From: Psychrobacter sp. JCM 18900
Lineage (GTDB): Bacteria; Pseudomonadota; Gammaproteobacteria; Pseudomonadales; Moraxellaceae
NCBI RefSeq assembly: GCF_904846625.1
Contig: NZ_CAJHBL010000005.1
Location: forward strand, 62,001-126,000
Direction of reading: 5' to 3'
Length of the DNA stretch: 64,000 bases
The notes under the pieces are model-generated. The model was not told the origin of the DNA. It made no database searches and worked only from the letters and a program-made list of their open reading frames with translations. Below, in pieces: positions 17,404 through 26,760 of the stretch. Made by a program: the position numbers and the translations under genes. Every line of letters starts with the position of its first letter. Position 1 is the stretch's first letter.

Positions 17404-18159
17404 TTAGGCAAATAACGGTAACTGTCGTTCGTCATCGGTCATCATGTGAACTGGTTTATCTGTGGCTGTGGTCTTTGGTGTGACCTGCTTCGCACGATTT
17501 GCTTTGGCTGCTATCGCTTTCTTGTAGTCATCGCCTGATGTGAATATATCGCCATGTTCGTTCAATCGTGGCTTGATACGGCTTGTCTGATAATTATTGG
17601 CTCTGTCCGACCTGTGCTTATTGTCTTTGGTGCGAGTCTTAGCAAGGTATGATGCCCACTCAAACGCCCTTTCATAATCACCCTGAACGTCTCTATCTAT
17701 CATCATGTGCATGGGGTTGTCACCAAAATGGGGAACACTTCTATAGCCTCTGTGAGCATGATGTGCTGCTATTTGTTGAGCCTTTTCGAGAACATAGTAA
17801 TGACTTTTCACCACGTCACCATTGAGAAGTAGTACCAAGTGATAATGCAGCCCTTTGTCACTGCTCAATTCCCTAGCCCATACGAACCCAAGACGCTTAT
17901 TCTTTTTGTACTTGCCACAAGCCCACCGCCTCATTCTGTCGATGAAGTCGGTCATGATGTCATTGTCTGCCAATCGGTCATGGACATGAACATCAAGACG
18001 AACCATCAGTACCTTGTCATGATGAGATAACATAGCCGTCATTTGCTCATCTATCGACTTGAGCATTTCAACATAACAACCTTTTGAGCCGTTCCAAGTA
18101 TTAATTGGCAATGTTCGACCACCTAATTTTATGAAATTCTCTTTTGTCTGTTGTCGCAT
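17404..18159 (-). CDS. inovirus Gp2-like (YagK/YfjJ) replication protein, copy 2
   Basis: 251 aa, identical to the copy at 13716-14471, including the His-x-His motif in LHYHLVLLLNGDV and the AFEWASYLAK block. Having two intact copies means neither has decayed since the duplication, so the array is young or both are maintained. Confidence 0.82.
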   Translation of the reverse strand: MRQQTKENFIKLGGRTLPINTWNGSKGCYVEMLKSIDEQMTAMLSHHDKVLMVRLDVHVHDRLADNDIMTDFIDRMRRWACGKYKKNKRLGFVWARELSSDKGLHYHLVLLLNGDVVKSHYYVLEKAQQIAAHHAHRGYRSVPHFGDNPMHMMIDRDVQGDYERAFEWASYLAKTRTKDNKHRSDRANNYQTSRIKPRLNEHGDIFTSGDDYKKAIAAKANRAKQVTPKTTATDKPVHMMTDDERQLPLFA

Positions 18160-19318
18160 TTTTTGACCTTATCAAACCATAATTGAGTCCCCTCGGGAGT
18201 ACCACTGCTTAATCTCTCTTTTGACTAAAGAATAATGATGAATAACACAAGGATAATAATATTTACCGACCTAAATTTATTTTCTTTGTAGCCCATCAGC
18301 AGTAACCTTGACCTATATTATATGATTTTATTCTATGTAGGAACTGTGACATTATAACTCATTAATCTATTCTAAACAGTGTTTTTATCTCTGTTTATCA
18401 ACGAGTGGCTTATGGTGATGTTTTTGCTGTTTGTAGTACCTAAGTATCGAATTCAACCTAGAACACTACCTGAGCCAATCTGAGGGCTTATTTGCTGTGA
18501 AAGGATATTCGTTTGTTCTGATTGCCCAGATTGAGCGAGGAGAAGTTTCAGGCAACACTCACCCTAAAGCACCCACAATCAGATTGTGAACACTTTAGCT
18601 GTTGCCTTGAATTAGATTACCCGTCAATCGCTCGGTATCGTCATCAGGGGATTGTCACTGTATCAAGCCAATCCTGTCATGATTACGGTTGATAGCACCG
18701 CCTGAACACGCTCATGACCTTTACAAGCTCTCTATGCTAGCGAGGGCATACACCCAACATACCGCACCGAGAAACAATATAAACACTCATTGCGCTGTCT
18801 GCTCTGTTCAGTAACCCCAGTTGCAGACTTAACCCATCACCAAACGCTGTCGTCACATGAGTCCTGCCACCCGTTTGGAGGGTACAGTTATCAGTGAGAG
18901 AGGATTTTGAGTAACGATTAATAAACGATTGAACTTGAATAGTTTCGGTGATTTGAATTAGAATAGACCCATAACGGGCTTATGCTGATTTTATAATGCA
19001 CTGCGAATGCTTATATTATCGTTACAGTATGTTCCCCAACACGCTGTAACCGTTGACCTGATTAAACGACAAACCCCATCCATCCGTCAAGTGGTGAATG
19101 GGGTTTTTTGTTCTCTGTTGAAAATTCTACTTTATCCCAGTGGCTCAAATTTGCGTTCTGAGCGACTTTGACTGGTTATCAGGTATCAATCTTTATCTTT
19201 GCACCTAAAATCGCACTGTGGGCTTATCTGTGACAATTTGGCACTGTTTTAGCTCATATCATCAGTGATTGTTTTGGCTGTGATAATCCGCTCAGGTGCT
19301 TTGAGAAATGGACACTAG
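18160..19318. other. structured non-coding region of the element, copy 2
   Basis: The same stem-loops as copy 1, shifted by 3688 bp (main hairpin 18551-18606). One substitution was noted (A18899 for T15211). No gene is seen. Confidence 0.6.
19071..19110 (+). terminator. intrinsic terminator in non-coding region, copy 2
   Basis: The same AACCCCAT/ATGGGGTT stem and T-run as at 15383-15422. Confidence 0.6.
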
Positions 19319-19349
19319 AATTATCCCCACGTGAACCTTGGGGATAATT
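19319..19349. other. right att-like core (attR) of the tandem element
   Basis: ATTATCCCCA and TGGGGATAAT are perfect inverted arms around CGTGAACCT. The left half equals the element's right end; the right half is different DNA that leads into the integrase gene. TGGACAC lies to its left (19309-19315). Confidence 0.65.
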
Positions 19350-19403
19350 TAGTGTTAAAAGTATTATTATATAAGGTTTTACTAAAAATACTAACGAATA
19401 CCA

Positions 19404-19422
19404 GTGTCCATGACAGTGTCCA
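19404..19422. other. paired GTGTCCA motif beside the integrase
   Basis: GTGTCCA at 19404-19410 and 19416-19422, 12 bp apart and 79 bp right of the core. This is almost the same geometry as inside the element (77 and 88 bp), although the surrounding sequence differs. Confidence 0.5.
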
Positions 19423-19515
19423 ATACTTCTGTATTTTTCTACAGAAGAGACTTTTTATAAGTCATCAATCATAAACCTATCATTAACCTTAATTATCATA
19501 TGGCTGATATACATT

Positions 19516-20781
19516 ATGGCTATCGACACAGCAAACGATATCAACAAGCTAGAATGCCGCGACAAAGATTATTCTGTCAGTGTCTCAGGTGTAGCTGGCT
19601 TAAGTCTGCGTATTTATCCAAATGGCAAAAAGGAATACTACTTACGTTATTCCCATCCGCATATCGAGGGCAAACGTCCTAGGATGATGTTGGGTAAGAT
19701 TGAGGATGTCAGTCTCCATGAGGTTAAATATAAAGCAGACACCATTCTTGATATGGTCGCAAAAGGCTCTGACCCTAAAGCTATCCAGCAAAAAGAGCAA
19801 ACCAATAAATATACTCACCTAAAAAACGCACCATTTTCTGAGATTTCCAAAGCATGGCGAGAACACAAAACAGCAGGTCGCACTCAAAGTAAATCTAAAA
19901 AACCGTCATACAGTGAGTCAACCCTCAAGTTCTGGGATTTATGTCTAGGATATATGTGCCAAGAAATTGGTGATTTAAGAATGGACGATATCACCAGTGA
20001 GATGATACTGAGTGTGTGTGAGTCTATCCAAAACAATGAAAATCAAGCAACTTTCGTTGGTGCAAGCACGCGTCTATATACTGAAAAAGTCTTTTCATTC
20101 GCTGTTGCTCGAGGATTATGTGATAGAAATGTGGCAGTCGATACCCGTGGTGAGCTTGCACCTGCCAATTCAGGCAATCACTTGCCAGCCATCACCAAAC
20201 CAGATCAATTTGCGACTCTCTTAAAGGATATGTCTGATTTTAGAGGTGCAAGTAAGATCACATTAGAGGCGATGAACTTATTACCTTACGTGTTTGTACG
20301 TAGCATCGATCTGCGCTCAATGCGTTGGAATGACATCGATTGGGACAATAATACATGGGCATTCTCCCCGACTAAGGGCGAAGGTCGTGACGATATGGTC
20401 TCGCACTTAGTTGTTCCTTTAGCCACGCAAGTAATTTCGCGATTACGAAACATCCAGTCAATTACAGGATATAAAGAGCATGTATTTGCCTCGATGCGCG
20501 GTTCAAGCAATGCTTATATTAGTAAAGCGACGTTGGTACAGATATTCCACCGACTTGGATATAAAGACGTGCAATGTGCGCATGGATTTCGAGCATCGGC
20601 TAAAACTTTGCTCATGGAACAGCCTGAGCTACGCTATTCTGATATCGTCACAGAATTACAGCTAGGTCACAGGATAAAAGACACACACGGCGGGGCTTAC
20701 AACAGACTCGATGAAATCGATACTAGGGTACAGATGATGCAAGATTGGGCAGATTATATAGACGAGCTTCGGAGTCGTTAG
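19516..20781 (+). CDS. tyrosine-type site-specific recombinase (integrase)
   Basis: 421 aa with the usual phage/island integrase layout: an N-terminal arm-binding domain (residues 1-95, SLRIYPNGKKEYYLRYSHP), a core-binding SAM-like domain (about 110-210) and the catalytic domain (about 230-405). The catalytic residues are visible: Arg in VRSIDLRSMRW, the His-x-x-Arg box HGFRASAKT, His in LGHRIKD and the Tyr nucleophile in GGAYNRLD. It starts 170 bp right of the third att-like core and is transcribed away from it. It is the only recombinase near the tandem array. The last codons overlap a short tandem duplication (GGAGTCGTTAG twice, 20770-20794). Confidence 0.9.
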   Translation: MAIDTANDINKLECRDKDYSVSVSGVAGLSLRIYPNGKKEYYLRYSHPHIEGKRPRMMLGKIEDVSLHEVKYKADTILDMVAKGSDPKAIQQKEQTNKYTHLKNAPFSEISKAWREHKTAGRTQSKSKKPSYSESTLKFWDLCLGYMCQEIGDLRMDDITSEMILSVCESIQNNENQATFVGASTRLYTEKVFSFAVARGLCDRNVAVDTRGELAPANSGNHLPAITKPDQFATLLKDMSDFRGASKITLEAMNLLPYVFVRSIDLRSMRWNDIDWDNNTWAFSPTKGEGRDDMVSHLVVPLATQVISRLRNIQSITGYKEHVFASMRGSSNAYISKATLVQIFHRLGYKDVQCAHGFRASAKTLLMEQPELRYSDIVTELQLGHRIKDTHGGAYNRLDEIDTRVQMMQDWADYIDELRSR

Positions 20782-20811
20782 TTGGAGTCGTTAGAGAGTT
20801 ATTTTAGAGTC

Positions 20812-20846
20812 AAGAACCATATTTTTTGCTTTTATTTATGGTTCTT
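20812..20846. terminator. hairpin between integrase and AraC genes
   Basis: AAGAACCAT (20812-20820) and ATGGTTCTT (20838-20846) surround a T-rich loop. The right arm covers the stop codon of the AraC gene. There is no proper T-run after either arm, so termination is only probable. Confidence 0.35.
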
Positions 20847-21654
20847 TGAAATGTATTTTACGAAAGTTCACAGGGGACATGCCAGTAAACTGCTTAAACT
20901 GTCGACTAAAGGCACTATGATCACCATATCCACAATTTAAGGAGACTTGAGTCACTGTTAGCTTATGATTCGCTAATAGTCGAATGGCATGCTCTAAGCG
21001 CATTTTTTGTACAAACTGAATGGGTGACATATTGAGTACTGCTTTGAAGGTACGCTCCAATTGCGATTGACTAAGATTTGCCAATTTCGCCAATTGACCA
21101 ATATTAATCTTTTGATCAAGATTGTCTCGTACGTATTGATCTACGCTTGCCAATCGAGCGTGTTTGCGTAATATCCGCTCGTTATCTTCATCAATATCTA
21201 CTGATATACCTACCATTGCTACAATATGATTTTTTACATCATAGACGGGGATTTTTTGCGTGATACACCATCCCAGCTGTCCTGATGCATAGCTATGAAG
21301 TTCTAGTTTATCAATAATCTCCCTGCCTTCCCTTAACACTCTAAGATCCTGATTGAGATAATCCTTGCCTTGAGACTTCAAAAATACTTGCTCTGTAGTC
21401 AGTCCTATTAGTGCTTTTTTGTTTTTAAGCCCGCTACGTCTAATGAGCGTTTTACTGACTAATCGATAGCATGCTTGGTCATCTTTAACAAAAAATACCA
21501 CATTTTTCATAGTATCAAATAGAGGCATCAATAACGATATATTGCCAACAAACTCATCAAAATTGGCTGGTTGATACGTCTGTAGGTGTTTTGACAGTTC
21601 TTTTGTAGGTACTTCTAATACTAACGGCCGCATCGGTATATTCCCATATAGCAT
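20836..21654 (-). CDS. AraC-family regulator with PAS-like sensor domain
   Basis: 272 aa. Residues about 30-150 look like a PAS-type sensor (FDTMKNVVFFVKDD; VYDVKNHIVAMVGISVDID). Residues about 165-268 are the double helix-turn-helix of AraC proteins (INIGQLAKLANLSQSQLERT; VTQVSLNCGYGDHSAFSRQF; KQFTGMSPVNFRK). It is divergent from the hydroxyproline genes across a 213-bp gap and is the obvious regulator of that cluster, presumably responding to hydroxyproline or an intermediate. TTCAT-TT-ATGAA near 21812 is a small palindrome in the gap that could be a binding site. Confidence 0.85.
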   Translation of the reverse strand: MLYGNIPMRPLVLEVPTKELSKHLQTYQPANFDEFVGNISLLMPLFDTMKNVVFFVKDDQACYRLVSKTLIRRSGLKNKKALIGLTTEQVFLKSQGKDYLNQDLRVLREGREIIDKLELHSYASGQLGWCITQKIPVYDVKNHIVAMVGISVDIDEDNERILRKHARLASVDQYVRDNLDQKINIGQLAKLANLSQSQLERTFKAVLNMSPIQFVQKMRLEHAIRLLANHKLTVTQVSLNCGYGDHSAFSRQFKQFTGMSPVNFRKIHFKEP

Positions 21655-21867
21655 CTCAAGCTTGTCGTTGAGCTTTTCAATTATTTTAGGGTGCTACACA
21701 ATATTTATACTCCTAAATATCTTTATAACCTGTGCAGAAATGCGCATTTATTCATATAAAAACATCAAGACTGCTTTTCTGAAAAACGTCATTCTATATT
21801 TGCGCCTTGTTCATTTATGAATAACGCTAACAGTATATTAACTCACGGATGAATCAGGTAGGCAGTC

Positions 21868-22857
21868 ATGTTTGATACGCTTTTCACTCTTAAGATTATT
21901 GATTCGCATACTGGCGGTGAACCTACTCGTATGGTGTATGCAGGATTTCCTGAGCTTAGTGGGCAATCTATTCAAGAAAAACTTCAGGACTTCAAACAGA
22001 ATTTCGATCATTTACGTCAAAGTATTATCCTAGAACCTCGTGGTAATGATGTGCTTGTCGGAGCGCTTTTGTGCCCGCCTTCCGATCCTCGTGCCACGGC
22101 TGGCGTGATCTTCTTTAATAATCATGGCTATTTAGGTATGTGTGGCCATGGCACTATCGGCGTTATTGCATCTCTAGCTTATCAACAAAAAATAACCGCT
22201 GGTGATCATTATCTAGAAACAAGCGTAGGCCTAGTTAAAGCAACCTTACATGATGATGGTAGTTGTAGCGTCCAGAATGTCCCCTCTTATCGCTACCAAA
22301 AACAAGTAGAAGTTCAAGTACCTGATATCGGTCCTATCTATGGAGATATCGCTTGGGGTGGTAATTGGTTTTTCTTAGTCAACGATCATAAGCAGGCTAT
22401 TGAAGCCAATAATGTTAAGGCGCTTACTCAATTTAGCATACAGATTAAAAAAGCACTTCATAAGTCTGGAATCACGGGTGCTGACAATGGCGAAATTGAT
22501 CATATAGAACTTTTTGGCAAGAGCGATCTCGCCGGCACTAACAGCAAAAACTTCGTATTATGCCCTGGATCTGCCTACGATCGCTCTCCTTGTGGTACTG
22601 GAACCAGTGCCAAATTGGCTTGCTTAGCCGCAGACAATGTACTCGCACCTGGTGAGACTTGGTATCAGCAAAGCATCATTGGCAGTGTCTTTAGTGCCAG
22701 CTATCAGCCTATTGATGTGCTTAGTAAGCATAGTCCTCTTCATAACAACCCTATCAATACTATTATCCCCACGATCCGAGGGTACGCCTACGTATGTGCA
22801 GAGACCTCACTCATCGTTCAAGACAGCGATCCGTTCAAATGGGGTATTTCTTTATAG
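21868..22857 (+). CDS. 4-hydroxyproline 2-epimerase (proline racemase family)
   Basis: 329 aa, the usual size of the family. Both catalytic cysteines are present: [11 protein letters not shown] (about residue 91) and [11 protein letters not shown] (about residue 240). That favours epimerase or racemase over trans-3-hydroxyproline dehydratase, which has a Thr at one place. It should convert trans-4-hydroxy-L-proline to cis-4-hydroxy-D-proline. It is first in a run of five plus-strand genes whose order (epimerase, D-amino acid dehydrogenase, deaminase, aldehyde dehydrogenase, transporter) fits the bacterial hydroxyproline pathway. Proline racemase is the alternative, but the neighbours argue against it. 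Confidence 0.87.
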   Translation: MFDTLFTLKIIDSHTGGEPTRMVYAGFPELSGQSIQEKLQDFKQNFDHLRQSIILEPRGNDVLVGALLCPPSDPRATAGVIFFNNHGYLGMCGHGTIGVIASLAYQQKITAGDHYLETSVGLVKATLHDDGSCSVQNVPSYRYQKQVEVQVPDIGPIYGDIAWGGNWFFLVNDHKQAIEANNVKALTQFSIQIKKALHKSGITGADNGEIDHIELFGKSDLAGTNSKNFVLCPGSAYDRSPCGTGTSAKLACLAADNVLAPGETWYQQSIIGSVFSASYQPIDVLSKHSPLHNNPINTIIPTIRGYAYVCAETSLIVQDSDPFKWGISL

Positions 22858-22926
22858 ATACCAGTTTATATAGCTTTTAGGAAGTAACCAATCACTGCTC
22901 AGTAAGGTAAGAAAAGCGAGACTCTC

Positions 22927-24189
22927 ATGGACACACAAGTGTTTGATATACATATTATCGGTGGTGGCATTATCGGGCTATGTGCTGCGGTTACCCTACA
23001 GTCTCGCGGGGTAAAAGTTGCAATCTTGGAAGCCGATAAAATTGCTCGCGGTGCAACTTATGGCAACGCAGGTCACATTGCCACTGAACAGGTTTTCCCT
23101 ATCGCTGATGCCAGTATCTTACGACATGTTCCTGCCATGCTACTCAACCCTGAAGGGCCTCTGCGTATAGATTGGCGCTACCTTCCACGCTTAGCACCAT
23201 GGGCATTCAAGTTATTACTTAATATGCGTACCGAACCATTTGCACGCAGTCACCAAGCGCTTTTGGCATTAAATGCACAGAGCCTTCAAGCTTGGCAAGA
23301 TTTTGCCAAAGAGTGGCAGTTACATTCTTGGGTACAAATACAAGGATCTGTTTTAACCGCAGAGACACCTAACAGTCTAAAAATGCTGACTGAACACGGC
23401 CAACGCTTAAATAGTTTAGGTGTCTCTAACAGCCTACTCTCACAGTCAGCATTGACAGATCTTGAGCCTGCGTTAAAAGACAATCAACTGGGTGCTTTGT
23501 TTTTTCCAGAGACAGGTCATATCACCAATATAGAAGCCATTACCCATAAATTAAGCACTATTTTTAGATCGCTTGGCGGTCAAATTTATGAGAATTGCCG
23601 TGTTCTGAGCGCGGAAGTAATAACTGATGGTATTCGTCTGACGACGACACAAAAGCAGCTTCACGCCAACAAGGTTATGCTCGCCGCAGGGGCGCATTCC
23701 AAAGCCTTAGCCAAACAGCTAACAGGTGTCTCAGTACCAATGGATACAGAGCGAGGCTATCACCTGATGCTTCCTAACGAAAGCCAGCGTCTCAACATTC
23801 CTGTTTCTAGCATGGATCGCCGCTTTATTATGACGCCGATGGAAAAAGGGCTGCGCTTGGCTGGCACTGTTGAGTATGCAGGACTTGAGGCGCCAGCAAA
23901 CATGAACCGTGCGAATATGCTGTTGAAACAAGCTCAAGCAATGCTAAAGACCCCACTAGATAGTGATAGCAATACGCAATGGATGGGGTTTAGACCTTCT
24001 ACAGCAGACTCACTACCCATCATAGATAGACGTAATTCAGTCTTTTTAAACTTTGGTCATCAGCATCTAGGTCTGACCCAAGCTGTCGTAAGCGCACAGA
24101 TGATCGCGGCTTTGTATTTTGGCGATACTGCCATGGTAGATCCTACTGCCTATCGTCTAAACCGCTTCAAACGTAAATCTTTTAAATAA
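22927..24189 (+). CDS. D-amino acid (cis-4-hydroxy-D-proline) dehydrogenase
   Basis: 420 aa, DadA-like FAD enzyme. The N-terminal FAD site IHIIGGGIIGLCAAVTLQ is followed by KVAILEADKIARGATYGNAG, and a C-terminal FAD block holds NFGHQHLGLTQA. In the pathway it would oxidise cis-4-hydroxy-D-proline to 1-pyrroline-4-hydroxy-2-carboxylate and pass electrons to the respiratory chain at the inner face of the membrane. It lies 69 bp after the epimerase gene. General D-amino acid dehydrogenase activity is possible; the context makes hydroxyproline the likely substrate. Confidence 0.85.
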   Translation: MDTQVFDIHIIGGGIIGLCAAVTLQSRGVKVAILEADKIARGATYGNAGHIATEQVFPIADASILRHVPAMLLNPEGPLRIDWRYLPRLAPWAFKLLLNMRTEPFARSHQALLALNAQSLQAWQDFAKEWQLHSWVQIQGSVLTAETPNSLKMLTEHGQRLNSLGVSNSLLSQSALTDLEPALKDNQLGALFFPETGHITNIEAITHKLSTIFRSLGGQIYENCRVLSAEVITDGIRLTTTQKQLHANKVMLAAGAHSKALAKQLTGVSVPMDTERGYHLMLPNESQRLNIPVSSMDRRFIMTPMEKGLRLAGTVEYAGLEAPANMNRANMLLKQAQAMLKTPLDSDSNTQWMGFRPSTADSLPIIDRRNSVFLNFGHQHLGLTQAVVSAQMIAALYFGDTAMVDPTAYRLNRFKRKSFK

Positions 24190-24289
24190 TAATCGAACAT
24201 TTTATCTCTATGACAACTCATAGAACCAACAACGTCGCTAATAGCTCATGGCTTACTAACGGCTTTTACTTCCAAATAAGGATATTTAT

Positions 24290-25153
24290 ATGAACATTCA
24301 TGGCGTTTTAGTCCCTATCGTTACTCCTTTCGATGTTAATGGAGATATCGATACTCAAAAGTTAACCGAACTGGTCAATGTATTCGTAGAAAAAGGCGTT
24401 ACCGGAATCGTAGCTTGCGGTACAACGGGTGAATACTACACGTTCTCGCCTGCAGAGCGTGAACTGGTTTTGACCACTATCGCTGACGCTGCCAAAGGCA
24501 AAGTCACTCTGATTGCAGGTATCAACAGTTTATCGACCAATCATTCTATCGAACTTGCTCACCAAGCCAACAATTTGGGCTACGACGGTTTAATGTTATC
24601 AGCCAATCCGTATAGCCTACCAGACCAAGACGGTATTATTGCGCATTTTGAAACCGTCGCTGATGCCACTGACCTACCTATCATTATGTACAATTTTCCA
24701 GCACGCGTCGGTGTAAGCATTGAGTTTGAAACCGTCGCGCATTTATCCAAACATCCCAATATTGTAGGTGTCAAAGAAAGCAGCGGCGATTTTAGCCATG
24801 CATTACGTATGCTACAGGCTGATTTTGAAAACTTTGAAGTGGTTTGTGGTTGTGATGACCAACCAGTAGATTTCTTCTTTTGGGGTGCTAAGAGCTGGAT
24901 CGCTGGTGCGGCTAACGTATTTCCAGCAGAACAAGTCGCATTGTTTGAAGCCACACAAAAAGGCGATTGGAACCATGCTAAGGAGCTGATGACAGCCATG
25001 TATCCTGCTATCCACTCTATGGAGTCTGGAAACTATAACCAAAAAGCCAAAGCAGGCTGCATTAACGGGAGCATTAATGTTGGGTCAGTACGACTACCTT
25101 TGACTGATATGTCAAAAGAAGAGGCTCAGGCATTTTTAGCACTTCTGTCTTGA
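24290..25153 (+). CDS. dihydrodipicolinate synthase family: pyrroline-hydroxycarboxylate deaminase
   Basis: 287 aa, a (beta/alpha)8 DapA-family enzyme. Visible are GVLVPIVTPFD, the ACGTTGEYYTFS substrate loop, the IMYNFPARVGV tyrosine and the Schiff-base lysine in VGVKESSGD (about residue 163). DapA itself would normally be elsewhere with other lysine genes. Here the position between the D-amino acid dehydrogenase and the aldehyde dehydrogenase points to 1-pyrroline-4-hydroxy-2-carboxylate deaminase, which makes 2,5-dioxopentanoate (alpha-ketoglutarate semialdehyde) and ammonia. It is 100 bp from the preceding gene and 52 bp from the next. Confidence 0.85.
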   Translation: MNIHGVLVPIVTPFDVNGDIDTQKLTELVNVFVEKGVTGIVACGTTGEYYTFSPAERELVLTTIADAAKGKVTLIAGINSLSTNHSIELAHQANNLGYDGLMLSANPYSLPDQDGIIAHFETVADATDLPIIMYNFPARVGVSIEFETVAHLSKHPNIVGVKESSGDFSHALRMLQADFENFEVVCGCDDQPVDFFFWGAKSWIAGAANVFPAEQVALFEATQKGDWNHAKELMTAMYPAIHSMESGNYNQKAKAGCINGSINVGSVRLPLTDMSKEEAQAFLALLS

Positions 25154-25205
25154 TACATCGCACCATTCTTATCGTTCCTACCATTGTATAGAAAAGGATA
25201 ATCTA

Positions 25206-26693
25206 ATGAGTATGACCACAGCGCAAGTCTTCGAACTCGCCAGCAACCAAAAGCTTTGGGCAGGCCATTTAATAGATACCACAGCACCAGTATCCGAGAC
25301 AACACTTCCTAACTACAGCCCTATTGATAATACCTGCATAGGTAGCATTGCTAATGGGAGTCGGCAAGATGTTAATACGGCGGTCGCGGCAGCCCGAGAC
25401 GCTTTTGAACATGGTGAGTGGCGACGGATGTCTCCTGCAGAGCGCAAAGCTATCATGCAGCGCTGGTGTCAGTTAATGCATGAGCATATGGATGAGTTAG
25501 CTGCCTTAGATTGCGTCGATGCAGGCAAGCCTATTACGGAATGTCTCAACACTGACCTGCCCGCTACGATTGAAACCTTTGAATGGTACGCCGAAACGGC
25601 TGATAAAGTTTTTGGCAAGGTTGCTCCTACTGGTGCTGATGCACTAGGCCTTGTGGTACAAGAGCCTATCGGTGTAGTGGGTGCGGTACTACCATGGAAT
25701 TTCCCAGCACAAATGTATGCATGGAAAGTTGCACCCGCATTAATAACCGGCAACTCAGTCATTGTTAAACCTGCTGAATTGACCTCGCTCTCAGCATATC
25801 GATTAACACAATTGGCGTACGAGGCTGGCGTGCCAAAAGCGGCGTTGCAGTTAGTCTGTGGGCTTGGTGAAGAAGTAGGTGCGGCACTCGGTCAGCATAT
25901 GGATGTTGATATGGTTTCTTTTACAGGATCAACCGAAGTCGGTCGACTGTTTCTACAGTACTCTGCACAAAGCAATCTCAAGGAAGTGGTCTTAGAGTGT
26001 GGTGGCAAAAGCCCTCAAATCGTTTTTGCGGATGCCATTATCAATGAACAAACCATCGAGCATATTTTATCCGCTGCTTTTTGGAATATGAGCGAAAACT
26101 GTAGCTGTGGTTCGCGTCTACTTGTCCATTCTAGCCAAAAAGAAGCATTGTTAACGCTATTAAAAAAAGGTCTTCAGTCTTGGAAGGTTGGTCATCCTTA
26201 CGATCCCGAGGTCGCTATTGGCCCAATGATCGAAAAGGCGCATTTTGAAAAGGTAATATCGCATCTCAATACTGCAAAAACGGAGGGTGCTCGTTTGATC
26301 GCAGGTGGACGTATCCACGATGAACTCGGTAGTGGCTGGTATATCGAGCCTACCATCTTTGATAATGTCAGCCCGGATATGACGCTGTTTAAAGTAGAAG
26401 TTTTTGGCCCACTTTTAGCTGTCACAAGTTTTGAAACCGAAGAGGAAGCTATTCAGCTCGCCAATCAGAGTAATTATGGGCTTGCTGCATCCTTCTATAC
26501 ACAAAACATCCATCGCGCATTCCGCGTGGCATCTGCTATTAAAGCTGGTACCGTCTCGATTAATGGTTTCTCTGAAGGCGACATTACGACACCTTTTGGT
26601 GGTTATAAACAATCTGGCTTCGGTGGTCGTGACAATGGCTTAGAGGCGTTGTCCCAGTATACCCAAACCAAAACTATCTGGTTGGTGAACTAA
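25206..26693 (+). CDS. aldehyde dehydrogenase, likely 2,5-dioxopentanoate dehydrogenase
   Basis: 495 aa, a full-length ALDH. The NAD-binding and catalytic landmarks are present: VLPWNFPAQMYAWKVAPAL (residues about 161-179), FTGSTEVGR, the catalytic Glu in LECGGKSPQIV and the catalytic Cys in MSENCSCGSRLLV. The segment resembles PuuC-type enzymes. In this cluster it should oxidise alpha-ketoglutarate semialdehyde to 2-oxoglutarate, the last step of hydroxyproline breakdown. Substrate choice cannot be proven from sequence; a gamma-aminobutyraldehyde type enzyme would look similar. Confidence 0.82.
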   Translation: MSMTTAQVFELASNQKLWAGHLIDTTAPVSETTLPNYSPIDNTCIGSIANGSRQDVNTAVAAARDAFEHGEWRRMSPAERKAIMQRWCQLMHEHMDELAALDCVDAGKPITECLNTDLPATIETFEWYAETADKVFGKVAPTGADALGLVVQEPIGVVGAVLPWNFPAQMYAWKVAPALITGNSVIVKPAELTSLSAYRLTQLAYEAGVPKAALQLVCGLGEEVGAALGQHMDVDMVSFTGSTEVGRLFLQYSAQSNLKEVVLECGGKSPQIVFADAIINEQTIEHILSAAFWNMSENCSCGSRLLVHSSQKEALLTLLKKGLQSWKVGHPYDPEVAIGPMIEKAHFEKVISHLNTAKTEGARLIAGGRIHDELGSGWYIEPTIFDNVSPDMTLFKVEVFGPLLAVTSFETEEEAIQLANQSNYGLAASFYTQNIHRAFRVASAIKAGTVSINGFSEGDITTPFGGYKQSGFGGRDNGLEALSQYTQTKTIWLVN

Positions 26694-26760
26694 AAACTGA
26701 CATTGTCCGCTATCCACGCCCAAGTCAGCATAACCGAAAACACTACAAGGAAGTAAAGTT

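Larger units (their letters stand above)
15637..19324. mobile_element. tandem element, copy 2 (about 3688 bp)
   Basis: The second direct copy of the unit, with the same gene order and proteins. It is two bases longer because of the TA insertion near 16142. Its right end meets the third att-like core, beyond which lies the tyrosine recombinase gene. Confidence 0.8.

Noticed and set aside
13716..18159. Complete inovirus prophage
   Set aside because: Only the Gp2-like replication gene fits. No Zot-like morphogenesis ATPase, no adsorption protein and no clear coat gene set is present.
11951..19324. The duplication as a plain assembly artefact
   Set aside because: The copies differ by an indel and substitutions, and the three junction cores differ in the way integration predicts. 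Long-read confirmation is still needed.
19500..19682. 60-aa frame overlapping the integrase start
   Set aside because: It is a shifted-frame shadow of the integrase coding sequence with no independent support.
20770..20794. Short duplication GGAGTCGTTAG at the integrase end as an att site
   Set aside because: It is a direct repeat only 14 bp apart, has no inverted arms and no match at the other cores; a slippage duplication is simpler.
22755..22775. ATTATCCCC in the epimerase gene as a further att-like core
   Set aside because: The second arm (GGGGATAAT type) is missing and the match lies in conserved coding sequence.
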